Positions 18,183-28,025 of a stretch of 64,000 bases of DNA are shown here, piece after piece. Origin of the DNA: Flavobacterium psychrotolerans (GTDB lineage Bacteria; Bacteroidota; Bacteroidia; Flavobacteriales; Flavobacteriaceae); the NCBI RefSeq assembly GCF_003097635.1, contig NZ_QCZI01000008.1, positions 85,130 through 149,129 on the forward strand, read 5' to 3'. Under the pieces are notes generated by a model. That model made no database searches, was not told the origin of the DNA, and worked only from the letters and a program-made list of their open reading frames with translations. The position numbers and the translations under genes were made by a program. Position 1 is the stretch's first letter. Each line of letters begins with the position of its first letter.

Positions 18183-21077
18183 TTAAGGATTAATTGTCCA
18201 AGAAGCAAAAACTTGCGTTCCAATTGCACCAGCTCCTAATACTTGGGCATATTCTTTTCCGCCAAGATTAGCGCCTCCAATTTTTAGCGTCGATTTTAAT
18301 TTTGGAATGCTATAATTAATTTGTGCGTCAATTACAGTTGCCTCAGCAATCATACCATCAGCAAAAGTAGATTGCCATAAATATTGGCTATTCCATCTAC
18401 CACTAACATTAAATCCGAAATTTTTAAATAATTTATCATTCCCTAAAGACACTTTCACTCTTTGTTTTGGAGTGTTGAAGCCGGCCTCAAAACTCGGATC
18501 TTTGGCTTGGTCGAAATCAAATTGAGAATAATTGTAGTTTGCTCCTAATTCAAAATCGGCTATTATTTTTTTCGAAAGTCCAATTCCAAGACCCATGGAT
18601 TTGATTTCGATGTCGGTATTGGTGTATAATTGGTATTCTCTGAAATCCCCTACGGCAAGAGCGTAAGCCGAATGGTTTGTTGATGTGTCTGGGGCATCAA
18701 CAGCTGTACCATAATACGGTGTTACAACAGAAAGATTTCCTATGAAATTATTATAGATATTATAATAGCCATTAATATCAAAAGAAAAGCCTTCAAAACT
18801 ACCTCTATATCCTAAATCAATAGATTTTACAGTTTCTGGTTTTACTAATGGTGCATTTGCTTTTTTCAATAAAGCAGCAGCATTTGCTAGACCTGGAGAA
18901 TTTATTGAACCCGCTAGTGGAAGATTTGTCGGATAAGTCGCGTCAAATTCCGCATAAGATGCTTTTGTGTATGAATTATAATAAGCGTCAGATCCATTCA
19001 AAGTTTTGGTATTTGAACCATTTAGCTCGATTTGTCCTAAAGTCGATATTTCGCCACTGCCGTTGATGTTATTCCCCCTGGTTTCAGAAAACCTTGTTAA
19101 ATTGTCCGGAGCAGAACCAATTAGGACACGACTTCCGATATCAAAACCAATATATTGGTCTTGCGTACTTGGATTTCTAAAACCGGTTTGAAATGAACCT
19201 CTGAAATTATGACTTTTTTGTTCTCCTGCCGAATATACAAATGAAATTCTTGGAGAATAATTACCGTCAAAGTTTTTCGCTTTGTCATAACGTACCGATC
19301 CTGTTAATTTTAATCGGTCTTCCATTAATTTTTTCTGAACTTGAGTGTAGATTCCATATTCATTATAATTAATTGAGCTTAGTGCATCTGTGTAAATTCG
19401 ACCGTGAGAATTCAATTCATACAATCGATAAGAACCTCCAACTTGAATTTCAGCAAATTTAACAACATCTTTGAAATTATAATTGGCATCGGAATGGTAT
19501 ATTCTTGAATTATCAACCAATTTCGAACCGGATAATATATTTGGGTTGGAAGTAACATCTTTAAATGCTTTAACAAATTCCGGCGTTCCAGCTGCATACC
19601 TTATTCCATTTGCCGCTGTTGGATTTGCAGGATCTACATAAGGTGTTAATCCTAGACCGGCTGGCGAAATGTTGTAATCAGCAAAATTTCTCGCTCCTTT
19701 ATGTGCATCATTTGGCGTTTGCCCTAATAATAAAGTTGATAGTGCATACGCTTTTCCGTAATCAGTAAACCAGTTTTTATCTGCTTTCCAAGTTCTATTG
19801 ATGTTAAGAGCAGTAAAAGTCATGTCATATGAATTCCCCCCATCCTCTGTAGTTGTGTAGCCTCTTACAAAAAAGTTTTTGCCTTTAAATTCGATTTTAT
19901 GTTGCTCCATAAAAAAGTTATTTAAATAATATTTACTTGCTCCTTGATAAACGGTATTTCCAATACCAAACTTACTTTGCCATATGATTTCAAAATCATT
20001 GGCAAACGGTTTAAAATGTAAAGAGAAATCAACTTTGGCATTACTTACTTTATTGTCTGTCAAATCCGTTTCGTTATAACCTGTTCTTGATATCTTATCG
20101 TTTGGCAATGTTGCTGCCTTAATTCTTACTGACGCCTCATCTCCATAAACATTTATTCCGTCATAGCCATAGTGGCTTCTATCTCTTCCGTTAACTGTTA
20201 TATCATTATAATTTGTTGCGTACCAATCGGTACCATTCATGAAACTAAAATTGGCTTTTGCAGCAAATTTTGAACTAAAAGCATGAGCTACTCTTATTCC
20301 ATAATCATAATAATCGTTTGTGCCAGCAGCATGTTGACTGGTTTGACCATATTTTGCATAAGCAGTTATCCCTTGGCTTGTAAATGGATTTTTACTGTTC
20401 ATGAATAAGATTCCATTAAATGCATTGGCACCATACAAAGCTGAGGATGCCCCGGGTAACAATTCTACACTTTGAACATCAATTTCAGAAATTCCGATTA
20501 AGTTTCCTAAAACAAAGTTCAGCAATGGAGAAGAATTGTCCATGCCATCCACTAACTGCATAAAACGCGTATTGGCAACGGTTGCAAAGCCACGCGTGTT
20601 TATGGATTTGAATGACATACTACTGGTATTCATTTGAACCTCTTTCAGGTTTTCTAAACCGTCATAAAAGGATGGTGAAGCTGTTTTTTTGATATCCTTA
20701 ATACTCATTCTCTCGATGGTTACGGGGGATTCTTTTACTTTTTCTGGTGTTCTTGAAGCAGAAACAACAATTTCATTCAGTCGTGTTTCTTCATTGGTGA
20801 GTTTTATATTTATTTTTTGATCTTCAGATGAAATACTTATCTTTTGAGATTCATAACCTACGCTGGAAACTTCGATAGTAAAGGGTAGTTTTTTGGAAGA
20901 ATTCAAAATAAATTTACCATCGCTATCGGTTATTGTACTAGCGTCACCACCAACAATTTTAATATTGGCTTCAGAAATAGGCTGTTTATTACCATTGGTA
21001 ACGGAACCTGAAATTGTGTTTTGAGCGAAAGTAATGCCGAAAAAAAACAATGACAAAATAAATAAATACACTTTCAT
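18183..21077 (-). CDS. TonB-dependent outer-membrane receptor with carboxypeptidase-regulatory-like N-terminal domain
   Basis: Outer-membrane active transporter of about 964 residues. The signal peptide MKVYLFILSLFFFGITFAQ starts at the ATG at 21077 (an ATG at 21116 would add 13 non-signal residues). A CarboxypepD_reg-like beta domain (ISGSVTNGNKQPISEANIKI) is followed by a plug domain (LNEIVVSASRTPEKVKESP, DGMDNSSPLLNF, LPGASSALYGANAFNG) and a long beta-barrel with repeated aromatic strands, ending in ASWTINP. No SusD partner is present; instead an SGNH lipoprotein gene follows. Substrate unknown. Confidence 0.92.
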   Translation of the reverse strand: MKVYLFILSLFFFGITFAQNTISGSVTNGNKQPISEANIKIVGGDASTITDSDGKFILNSSKKLPFTIEVSSVGYESQKISISSEDQKINIKLTNEETRLNEIVVSASRTPEKVKESPVTIERMSIKDIKKTASPSFYDGLENLKEVQMNTSSMSFKSINTRGFATVANTRFMQLVDGMDNSSPLLNFVLGNLIGISEIDVQSVELLPGASSALYGANAFNGILFMNSKNPFTSQGITAYAKYGQTSQHAAGTNDYYDYGIRVAHAFSSKFAAKANFSFMNGTDWYATNYNDITVNGRDRSHYGYDGINVYGDEASVRIKAATLPNDKISRTGYNETDLTDNKVSNAKVDFSLHFKPFANDFEIIWQSKFGIGNTVYQGASKYYLNNFFMEQHKIEFKGKNFFVRGYTTTEDGGNSYDMTFTALNINRTWKADKNWFTDYGKAYALSTLLLGQTPNDAHKGARNFADYNISPAGLGLTPYVDPANPTAANGIRYAAGTPEFVKAFKDVTSNPNILSGSKLVDNSRIYHSDANYNFKDVVKFAEIQVGGSYRLYELNSHGRIYTDALSSINYNEYGIYTQVQKKLMEDRLKLTGSVRYDKAKNFDGNYSPRISFVYSAGEQKSHNFRGSFQTGFRNPSTQDQYIGFDIGSRVLIGSAPDNLTRFSETRGNNINGSGEISTLGQIELNGSNTKTLNGSDAYYNSYTKASYAEFDATYPTNLPLAGSINSPGLANAAALLKKANAPLVKPETVKSIDLGYRGSFEGFSFDINGYYNIYNNFIGNLSVVTPYYGTAVDAPDTSTNHSAYALAVGDFREYQLYTNTDIEIKSMGLGIGLSKKIIADFELGANYNYSQFDFDQAKDPSFEAGFNTPKQRVKVSLGNDKLFKNFGFNVSGRWNSQYLWQSTFADGMIAEATVIDAQINYSIPKLKSTLKIGGANLGGKEYAQVLGAGAIGTQVFASWTINP

Positions 21078-21293
21078 TAGGTTGTGATTTTGTTGGTTTA
21101 TGTCGCCAAAGTACAATTTTTTTTAATATTATTAAAAAAAGCGCCAATATTATTTGATAATTGCCATTTATTTTGATGATTTTTAGTTATTTAGCATCAC
21201 TTCGTTTTTTAAATTTTTATTAACGTTTATGGGTAATCAATATGTAAAATGGTATGCACGCCTATAAAACAGGAATAAATTTAAATTATTCAC

Positions 21294-21327
21294 AAAAAAA
21301 GCGTTCACTTTAGGCGAACGCTTTTTA
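21294..21327 (-). terminator. intrinsic terminator after glmS
   Basis: AAAAAGCGTTC (21296-21306) pairs with GAACGCTTTTT (21316-21326) around a 9-base loop; a T-run follows on the minus strand. It closes the GlgA-like/DUF4270/glmS unit. Confidence 0.88.
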
Positions 21328-21346
21328 TAAAAAATGGAACTGTAAA

Positions 21347-23191
21347 TTATTCTACAGTAACTGATTTAGCCAGATTTCGAGGTTGATCTACGTTACATCC
21401 TCTCATTACTGCAATATGATAGGAGAGTAATTGCAATGGAATTGTAGTTAATAGGGGTGAAAGGGCATCCGAAGTATCTGGAATTTCAATCACATAATCC
21501 GCTAATTCACGAACTTGCGTATCGCCTTTCGTAACCACTGCAATAATTTTCCCGCTTCTTGATTTAATTTCCTGAATGTTACTTACCACTTTGTCATAAT
21601 GTCCTTGCTTTGGGGCAATAACCACAACAGGCATGTGTTCGTCAATTAAAGCGATTGGACCGTGTTTCATTTCTGCAGCGGGATAGCCTTCTGCATGAAT
21701 ATAGGATATTTCTTTTAATTTTAGAGCTCCCTCTAAAGCCACCGGGAAATTATATCCTCTACCTAAATAAAGGCAATTCGGAGCATCTTTAAAGATGGTA
21801 GCAATTTCTTTCGCTTTATCATTTGTCCCTAATGCCTCTGCCACTTTATCAGGAATAAGTTCTAATTCTTGAAGATACCTGTGAAAATCGGAATTGGTAA
21901 GTGTTCCTTTTGCTTTTGCCAAGCGCAAAGCAATCATGGCTAAAACGGTAATCTGAGTCGTAAATGCTTTCGTTGAAGCCACGCCAATTTCAGGGCCGGC
22001 ATGAGTATATGCCCCGGCATGAGTTTCTCTAGAAATGGAGGACCCTACAACGTTGCAAACTCCAAATACAAATGCTCCTTTTTCTTTAGCTAATTTAATT
22101 GCCGCAAGAGTATCGGCCGTTTCTCCTGATTGGGATATGGCAATTACAACATCATTTTTGTTGATAATTGGGTTTCTGTATCTAAATTCGGAAGCATATT
22201 CAACCTCTACTGATATCCGGGCAAATTCCTCAATGATATATTCAGCAACTAAACCGGCATGCCATGATGTTCCACAAGCTACTATTACAATCCTTTCTGC
22301 ATTTAGGAATTTTTCTAAATTATCCTCTACACCAGCCATTTGGATAAGACCAAGATTAGCGTGAAGTCTTCCTCTATAGGTATCTTTAATTACACTGGGT
22401 TGTTCGAATATTTCTTTTAACATGAAATGATCGTAACCTCCTTTTTCTATTTGTTCCAGATTCATTTTCAATTCCTGTACATAAGGATCGACCAATGAAT
22501 CGTCTTTGATTTTTCTAATTTTCAAAGGTTTATTGAGCCCTACAACTGCCATTTCCTCATCCTCAAGATAGATGGCGTTTGATGTATATTCAATAAATGG
22601 CGAAGCATCCGAAGCTATGAAGAATTCATTTTCCCCAACGCCTATTGCCAGTGGGCTACCTAATCTTGCAACAATAATCTCGTCAGGATTTTTTTTGTCA
22701 AAAACACAAATCGCGTAGGCTCCGACTACTTGGTTTAATGCCACCTGAACTGCTTTCCCTAATTTCAAATTATCTTTTTTCTGAACTTCCTCAATTAAGT
22801 TAACCAGAACTTCGGTATCGGTATCAGAATGAAAAATGTAGCCTCTTTTTATTAATTCTTTTTTTAATGGAGCATAATTTTCAATGATTCCATTGTGAAT
22901 GATAGCCAAATTTCCAGAATTAGACAAATGGGGATGTGAGTTTACATCATTAGGAACTCCGTGTGTTGCCCAACGGGTATGACCCATTCCTATATTTCCG
23001 TTTAAGGTAATCTCTTTTGATATATCTTCCAAATCTGAAACTTTCCCTTTTGTTTTGGAAAGTTTTAAATCAGAACCGTCAAATAAAATTAATCCCGCAC
23101 TATCATACCCTCTATATTCCAGTCTTTTCAGTCCTTTAATAATGATCGGGTACGCTTCTCTAAATCCTATGTATCCTACTATTCCACACAT
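21347..23191 (-). CDS. glmS: glutamine--fructose-6-phosphate aminotransferase (isomerizing)
   Basis: Makes glucosamine-6-phosphate from fructose-6-phosphate and glutamine, the first step toward UDP-GlcNAc for peptidoglycan and LPS. The 614-residue protein starts MCGIVGYIG with the N-terminal nucleophile Cys and carries GHTRWATHG and SDTDTEVLVNLIEE in the class II amidotransferase domain. Two SIS domains follow (VACGTSWHAGLVAEY, SQSGETADTLAA, ASTKAFTTQ) and the C-terminal NVDQPRNLAKSVTVE. It lies 9 bases behind the DUF4270 gene and ends at an intrinsic terminator. No glmS ribozyme is expected in this position. Confidence 0.97.
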   Translation of the reverse strand: MCGIVGYIGFREAYPIIIKGLKRLEYRGYDSAGLILFDGSDLKLSKTKGKVSDLEDISKEITLNGNIGMGHTRWATHGVPNDVNSHPHLSNSGNLAIIHNGIIENYAPLKKELIKRGYIFHSDTDTEVLVNLIEEVQKKDNLKLGKAVQVALNQVVGAYAICVFDKKNPDEIIVARLGSPLAIGVGENEFFIASDASPFIEYTSNAIYLEDEEMAVVGLNKPLKIRKIKDDSLVDPYVQELKMNLEQIEKGGYDHFMLKEIFEQPSVIKDTYRGRLHANLGLIQMAGVEDNLEKFLNAERIVIVACGTSWHAGLVAEYIIEEFARISVEVEYASEFRYRNPIINKNDVVIAISQSGETADTLAAIKLAKEKGAFVFGVCNVVGSSISRETHAGAYTHAGPEIGVASTKAFTTQITVLAMIALRLAKAKGTLTNSDFHRYLQELELIPDKVAEALGTNDKAKEIATIFKDAPNCLYLGRGYNFPVALEGALKLKEISYIHAEGYPAAEMKHGPIALIDEHMPVVVIAPKQGHYDKVVSNIQEIKSRSGKIIAVVTKGDTQVRELADYVIEIPDTSDALSPLLTTIPLQLLSYHIAVMRGCNVDQPRNLAKSVTVE

Positions 23192-23200
23192 AATTTTTGA

Positions 23201-24853
23201 TTAATTAGGTTTTGTATAATAAATTTGAAATTTCAATTTTTTGTCCTCTGGGACACTTGGGTTACTTCCGTATAAAATAGTTCCCAGCGGATTCATTACC
23301 GAGGAAGTTGGCAAATACTTCACTTCAAACGGATTCCCGCCCAAAATTCCCGGAAGGTTGAAACTGTTTTTAAGTTTTTTATTGCTGACGTCGTTGATGT
23401 TCTCCGTAACGACTAATCCCAATCTAACATTAGTCACAGTATCGTTTTTGATGAGACTGCGAATATGGTTGGTCAGTTTGATCTTATATTGAGTTCCCTT
23501 ACCCGCCACTTTTTCAATGATTCCACCGTGAATATATTTGTTATATTTCTGAGCCGTTCTTGTTGTTAGATCAGTAGTATAATCCGTTAATTGTTTTTTA
23601 TTGTTTAAATCATATAAATAGATTCTGTTTGGCTCGCTTGTCAAAGCATTACTCATAGAATTATTATCAATAGTAAACGTCAAGCTGGCATCGTTAATGA
23701 GCAAACTGTTGGCTCTTAATTCGTCCAAATCATCCGAAACGTGATTAGGGATATTTGTTAGATTTCCATCTGAATCCAATCCTTTTAGATCTTGACCTCC
23801 GAAAAGATTGATAACTGCCATAGAGCCTTCTCCTCCTTTTAAGAATAATCTTGGGTCACCATCTGTAAGGTTTGGTGATGCAATTCCATCAGTATAACTC
23901 GACAAATAATCATTTTGCAATAAATTTACCGAATTTCCAGTTAAATTAAGGATTATGGATTTATCAACTCTTGTTTTGACGGTAGCAGAGGTATTTTCCT
24001 TGTATTTGATAGTAATGGTTCCCCCTTTAAAATTAAGCATTGCCAGATTTGTATCTGCTGCACCTGATTTTTCCACTTTAAAATACAGTCCTCTAAAATA
24101 ATTTTTAAAGACATCATTGGTTGTCAATTTGCCGGATGGAGCATCAATAATTTTATTCTTGAAAAAAGTGGTGTCTAAATTTAGTTTCATTCCCGGAGCT
24201 GTTCTAGTGGTGGTTACCGTCCCATCTGTAGCCGTTACAGTTTCTGTTAATTCCGCATCACTAAAAATAAATTCGTCGTTTTGAGTTGCAACGGCTTCAT
24301 TGTTTAAAAGTGGCCCTTTAACATTGTCAAAAAGAGAATTCTGATTCGTGTAATACTGTTGGGTTTCCTGGGTACTCGGATCTAAATCTCTCATAAAATA
24401 GCCCGATTCATAAACGCCAAGTTTTAGTTTTGAAGTTTTTGGTCCGTAAATAGAATCCAATTCATAAATCCCGCTTACTCCATCATCTTTTAGACCTGTT
24501 TTAGTGCTGAAATAAGGAATTGTCAAAACAACGCTTTCTATCACGGGCAGTAAGGTAGCATCAATGGTAGGGTTTACGGTAGATAACTCTAATTGAGTCG
24601 CAAAATTGGCAGTTGTTGTGCCAAAAGCGGGGTTATAGTAAATTCCCAATGCGTTTGTAGGGAGGTTGCTGGATTGAACGACCCCCGAATTTTGATTGAA
24701 TGCAACAACATCATATGCTTTTGGCGTGCCAAAAGCAAAATTATCTGCCCCGATAATGTCTGTTCCTATTGAATTAAAGTCTCTGTCACAAGAAGCCAAA
24801 AAGACCACAGTTAGAGCAAATAGAATGTGTTTTAAAAATGAATTATTGTTCAT
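23201..24853 (-). CDS. DUF4270-family lipoprotein
   Basis: A 550-residue lipoprotein with a type II signal (ALTVVFLASC, lipid-modified Cys at about residue 22) followed by DRDFNSIGTDIIG, the characteristic opening of DUF4270 proteins of Bacteroidota. The rest is mostly predicted beta structure, including LKFQIYYTKPN at the end. Molecular role is unknown. It sits between the short GlgA-like gene (21 bases upstream) and glmS (9 bases downstream), so it is probably co-transcribed with cell-envelope sugar metabolism, but a functional link is only inferred. Confidence 0.85.
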   Translation of the reverse strand: MNNNSFLKHILFALTVVFLASCDRDFNSIGTDIIGADNFAFGTPKAYDVVAFNQNSGVVQSSNLPTNALGIYYNPAFGTTTANFATQLELSTVNPTIDATLLPVIESVVLTIPYFSTKTGLKDDGVSGIYELDSIYGPKTSKLKLGVYESGYFMRDLDPSTQETQQYYTNQNSLFDNVKGPLLNNEAVATQNDEFIFSDAELTETVTATDGTVTTTRTAPGMKLNLDTTFFKNKIIDAPSGKLTTNDVFKNYFRGLYFKVEKSGAADTNLAMLNFKGGTITIKYKENTSATVKTRVDKSIILNLTGNSVNLLQNDYLSSYTDGIASPNLTDGDPRLFLKGGEGSMAVINLFGGQDLKGLDSDGNLTNIPNHVSDDLDELRANSLLINDASLTFTIDNNSMSNALTSEPNRIYLYDLNNKKQLTDYTTDLTTRTAQKYNKYIHGGIIEKVAGKGTQYKIKLTNHIRSLIKNDTVTNVRLGLVVTENINDVSNKKLKNSFNLPGILGGNPFEVKYLPTSSVMNPLGTILYGSNPSVPEDKKLKFQIYYTKPN

Positions 24854-24874
24854 GTGTGTCTTTAAAAAAATTAT

Positions 24875-25681
24875 TTATAGGATAATGCTTTTATAAAAGG
24901 CAGTGTACGCTTCAGCGAATTTATCTTTCGGTGTGAAAGGTAAAAAAGGTTTTCCTGAAGAATCTATAAATTTTGTTAAACTTGAAGACAGGTTGTCTGA
25001 AGCAATAATCAACGCGTCAGAATGCAAGATAGAAGCTTTAATTATGTTTTCATAATTTGGCATTTCTAAATCAGCAATGGCTTCACCAGGAACGTCGTCA
25101 AATTTCACTTTGTTGATCATTTCTATATCCAAATTCCCCTCAAAAGATTGGCTGTACACCGAAGTAATTATTTTAGTGTTTGCAAACAAAGCCTCATCTT
25201 TGTAGTAATGTTTCATATAAATAGGCAACATGGCAGCCATCCAGCCGTGAACATGGATAATGTCTGGAACCCAGTTAAGTTTCTTAACCGTTTCTACAAC
25301 GCCTTTAGCAAAGAAAATCGCTCTTTCGTCATTGTCGGGGTATAAGACACCATCTTCATCCGTGAAAGTTGCTTTCCTCTTGAAATATTCATCGTTGTCT
25401 ATAAAATAAACCTGAATTCGTTCTTTAGGGATAGAAGCCACTTTAATAATTAATGGCATATCTATATCATTGACTACCAAATTCATCCCAGAAAGTCTAA
25501 TTACTTCATGCAACTGGTGTCTTCTTTCATTAATATTTCCATAACGTGGCATAAAAATCCGAATCTGTCCACCTTGATCATTAATCATTTTCGGAACATC
25601 ATAAGACATCAATGAAACTTCATTTTCAGCTAGATAAGGCACCACTTCAGATGATACGTATAATATCCTCTTTTCCTCCAT
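24875..25681 (-). CDS. short glycogen/starch-synthase-like protein (GT5 N-terminal domain only)
   Basis: A 268-residue protein resembling the N-terminal Rossmann domain of GlgA (ILYVSSEVVPYLAENEVS, HVHGWMAAMLPIYMKH, SFEGNL). Full glycogen synthases have about 475 residues with a second nucleotide-sugar-binding domain; that half is missing, and the downstream sequence goes straight to DUF4270 after 21 bases. The usual KxGGL ADP-glucose motif near the N terminus is replaced by AENEVSLM. It is unlikely to be a normal glycogen synthase; a regulatory or altered glycosyltransferase role is possible. The ORF is intact, so I do not call it a pseudogene. Confidence 0.8.
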   Translation of the reverse strand: MEEKRILYVSSEVVPYLAENEVSLMSYDVPKMINDQGGQIRIFMPRYGNINERRHQLHEVIRLSGMNLVVNDIDMPLIIKVASIPKERIQVYFIDNDEYFKRKATFTDEDGVLYPDNDERAIFFAKGVVETVKKLNWVPDIIHVHGWMAAMLPIYMKHYYKDEALFANTKIITSVYSQSFEGNLDIEMINKVKFDDVPGEAIADLEMPNYENIIKASILHSDALIIASDNLSSSLTKFIDSSGKPFLPFTPKDKFAEAYTAFYKSIIL

Positions 25682-25720
25682 ATTATAATTTACTTTACTT
25701 AATTGTCAACAAAAACAGTG

Positions 25721-25728
25721 CAAATTTA
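25721..25728 (-). promoter_or_regulatory. -7 box of the GlgA-like/DUF4270/glmS unit
   Basis: Minus-strand TAAATTTG (25728-25721) fits TAnnTTTG and lies 39 bases before the ATG at 25681. It faces the panC promoter across about 30 bases, so the two divergent units share one small control region. Confidence 0.6.
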
Positions 25729-25760
25729 CGAAAATTTATGCAGTTAATAACTAATAATCT

Positions 25761-25768
25761 TAAGTTTG
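25761..25768 (+). promoter_or_regulatory. -7 box of panC
   Basis: TAAGTTTG at 25761-25768 fits TAnnTTTG and lies 22 bases before the panC ATG. No strong TTTG -33 element is seen. Confidence 0.55.
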
Positions 25769-25790
25769 CACCCATTTCAATACGATACAT

Positions 25791-26639
25791 ATGTTAGTTT
25801 TCAATAAGCAGGTCGAAATAGCAGCGCATTTAACAGCAATTTCCAATTCAAAAACCACTATTGGGTTTGTGCCAACAATGGGTGCTTTACATCAAGGTCA
25901 TTTGTCTTTATTGAAAGAATCCAATCTGAATAATGACTTTACTGTCGTCAGTATATTTGTTAATCCTACCCAGTTTAACAATTCCGAAGATCTATCCAAC
26001 TATCCCCGAACACTGGAAAAGGATCTCGAAAAAATCAAAACCGTTTCGGATAAAATCATTGTTTATGCACCAGCGGTCGATGATATTTACCAAGGGAAAA
26101 CCGTTTCTCAGCATTTTGATTTTGACGGATTAGAAAATCAGATGGAGGGTCAATTCAGGCCGGGACATTTTGACGGAGTGGGCACTATTGTAAAATGCCT
26201 TTTTGAAATTGTAAAACCAACGAATGCTTATTTTGGCGAAAAAGATTTCCAGCAATTACAAATCATAAAAAAATTAGTCGAAAAATTTAAAATTCCCGTA
26301 AATGTGGTGGGCTGCCCTATTTTTAGAGAACCAAACGGACTTGCTATGAGCTCTAGAAATGAACGCTTGTCCGAAAAAGAAAAACAAGATGCTGCCATAA
26401 TTTATAAAACCATTCTACAAGCGAGAATAAAATTTGAAACTAATAGTGCAACGGCTATCACTCATTGGGTGGACAAAAAAATTAATAGTATTCCAAGCTT
26501 TAAATTAGAATATTTCCAAATTGCAGAGGAGATTACTTTAAGACCTTGCCTAAGAAAAAAGAACAACAAAAAATACCGTGCATTTATAGCCGTATTTGTT
26601 AACAAAATCAGATTGATTGATACGATTTCATTAAATTAA
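25791..26639 (+). CDS. panC: pantothenate synthetase
   Basis: ATP-dependent ligation of pantoate and beta-alanine to pantothenate. The 282-residue enzyme has the nucleotide-binding [15 protein letters not shown] with the HxGH signature, [35 protein letters not shown] and the KMSKS-like MSSRNERLS. The ATG at 25791 follows a TAnnTTTG box at 25761. panD follows after 13 bases, supplying beta-alanine from aspartate; the pyrimidine cluster at the window start could supply beta-alanine by a second route. Confidence 0.96.
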   Translation: MLVFNKQVEIAAHLTAISNSKTTIGFVPTMGALHQGHLSLLKESNLNNDFTVVSIFVNPTQFNNSEDLSNYPRTLEKDLEKIKTVSDKIIVYAPAVDDIYQGKTVSQHFDFDGLENQMEGQFRPGHFDGVGTIVKCLFEIVKPTNAYFGEKDFQQLQIIKKLVEKFKIPVNVVGCPIFREPNGLAMSSRNERLSEKEKQDAAIIYKTILQARIKFETNSATAITHWVDKKINSIPSFKLEYFQIAEEITLRPCLRKKNNKKYRAFIAVFVNKIRLIDTISLN

Positions 26640-26640
26640 T

Positions 26641-26648
26641 TATCTTTG
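26641..26648 (+). promoter_or_regulatory. -7 box immediately before panD (possible leaderless start)
   Basis: TATCTTTG at 26641-26648 fits the TAnnTTTG consensus exactly and ends only 4 bases before the panD ATG at 26653. A transcript from it would begin at or next to the start codon. It begins right after the panC stop. Confidence 0.55.
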
Positions 26649-26652
26649 CCTT

Positions 26653-27003
26653 ATGCAAATTCAAGTCGTAAAATCGAAAATTCACCGTGTTACGGTAACG
26701 GGAGCCGATTTAAATTATATCGGAAGTATCACCATTGATGAAGCCTTGCTGGAAGCTTCCAATATTCTTGAGGGTGAAAAGGTGGCTATTGTCAACATCA
26801 ATAATGGGGAACGACTTGAGACTTATGCCATAAAAGGCAATCGAAACAGTGGTGAAATTACGCTCAACGGCCCAGCTGCCCGAAAAGTTCAAAAAGGCGA
26901 TATCATCATTATCATTGCTTACGGAATTTTAGATTTTGAGGAAGCAAAAACATTCAAGCCTTCATTGATTTTTCCGAATGAAAAAGACAACTCTTTAACT
27001 TAG
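26653..27003 (+). CDS. panD: aspartate 1-decarboxylase (proenzyme)
   Basis: Pyruvoyl enzyme that decarboxylates aspartate to beta-alanine for pantothenate synthesis. The 116-residue proenzyme contains the self-cleavage site at the Gly-Ser in YIGSITID (about residues 24-25), plus [13 protein letters not shown] and the [18 protein letters not shown] stretch typical of the family. It follows panC by 13 bases and precedes the membrane-protein gene by 4 bases. Confidence 0.96.
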   Translation: MQIQVVKSKIHRVTVTGADLNYIGSITIDEALLEASNILEGEKVAIVNINNGERLETYAIKGNRNSGEITLNGPAARKVQKGDIIIIIAYGILDFEEAKTFKPSLIFPNEKDNSLT

Positions 27004-27007
27004 TCTT

Positions 27008-27970
27008 TTGAAAAAACAAATCAGCAAATGGCTTTCCATTCTTCTCCCAATTCTATTGGGGGTTTTCTTGATTGTCTATTCCTATAATAAGTTCACTCCA
27101 GAGCAGATAATCGAAATAAAAAGCTACTTTAAAAACGCTGATTATTCTTATATTTACATGGGATTGGTTGTAGCTTTTTTAGGCAATGCTTCCAGAGCCT
27201 ATCGCTGGAAATTCACTTTGGAGCACATGGGGTATAGCACTTCTTTTTTCAATAATTTCATGGCGGTGAATATTGGCTATTTACTGAATCTAACGGTGCC
27301 AAAATCTGGGGAAATTTCCAGAGCCTTAATCGTAAAAAAATACGAAAACGTCCCTTTTGACAAAGGTTTTGGGTCAATAGTGGCCGAAAGAATTATTGAC
27401 ATGTTGGTGCTGCTGTTTTTTATGGCACTGGCTGTTTTTTTACAGTTCGACATTGTAAAATCATTTATTTTGGACAAAATCCCTTTTCGAAAATTGTTGT
27501 TTTTTGGGGTTTTATCCTTTTCGATATTTGCCATTTTACTTTTAATTTATTTCTACTCAAAAGCAAAATGGGTACAAACAATCAAACAAAAAATTTCAGG
27601 ATTAAAAGAAGGTGTTTTTAGTATCCTTCACATGGAAAAGAAGGTGGAATATCTTTTGCACACTGCGTTTATTTGGTTTTCGTACCTCTTTACGTTCTAC
27701 ATTACCCTTTTTGTAATTCCGGAAACAAGTGATTTATCCATTGGCGCGATTATGACCGCATTTGTCGTGGGCAGTATTGCCATCTCTTTTACCAATAGCG
27801 GTTTTGGTTCCTACCCTTTTTTAATATCAAAAATACTTCTTTTTTACGCCGTTTCAGAAACTGCGGGTAGCGCCTTTGGCTGGATTGTATGGACTTCACA
27901 GATGCTATTGGTGCTAGTTGTTGGAGCCTTGTCTTTTTTATTTTTACCAATATTTAATAGAAAGAAATAA
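27008..27970 (+). CDS. lysylphosphatidylglycerol synthase transmembrane-domain (UPF0104/YbhN-like) protein
   Basis: Integral membrane protein of 320 residues with about eight hydrophobic segments and the family signatures GNASRAYRWKFTL near residue 60, TVPKSGEISRALIVKKYE near 100 and a late SFTNSGFGSYPF. It lacks the cytoplasmic aminoacyl-transferase domain of true MprF, so it belongs to the flippase-like stand-alone group of unknown substrate. An in-frame stop 10 bases upstream leaves the TTG at 27008 as the only sensible start. It lies 4 bases after panD, a position probably reflecting conserved synteny rather than pantothenate function. Confidence 0.85.
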   Translation: MKKQISKWLSILLPILLGVFLIVYSYNKFTPEQIIEIKSYFKNADYSYIYMGLVVAFLGNASRAYRWKFTLEHMGYSTSFFNNFMAVNIGYLLNLTVPKSGEISRALIVKKYENVPFDKGFGSIVAERIIDMLVLLFFMALAVFLQFDIVKSFILDKIPFRKLLFFGVLSFSIFAILLLIYFYSKAKWVQTIKQKISGLKEGVFSILHMEKKVEYLLHTAFIWFSYLFTFYITLFVIPETSDLSIGAIMTAFVVGSIAISFTNSGFGSYPFLISKILLFYAVSETAGSAFGWIVWTSQMLLVLVVGALSFLFLPIFNRKK

Positions 27971-28025
27971 TTCATTACATTGCTGGTGTTTTTGAAAAGC
28001 TATTAAACAACCAACCAAATGTTAT

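Noticed and set aside
24875..25681. glgA pseudogene or frameshift
   Set aside because: The frame is intact, starts after a good promoter box and stops 21 bases before the next gene; no remnant of the second GlgA domain is seen in other frames.
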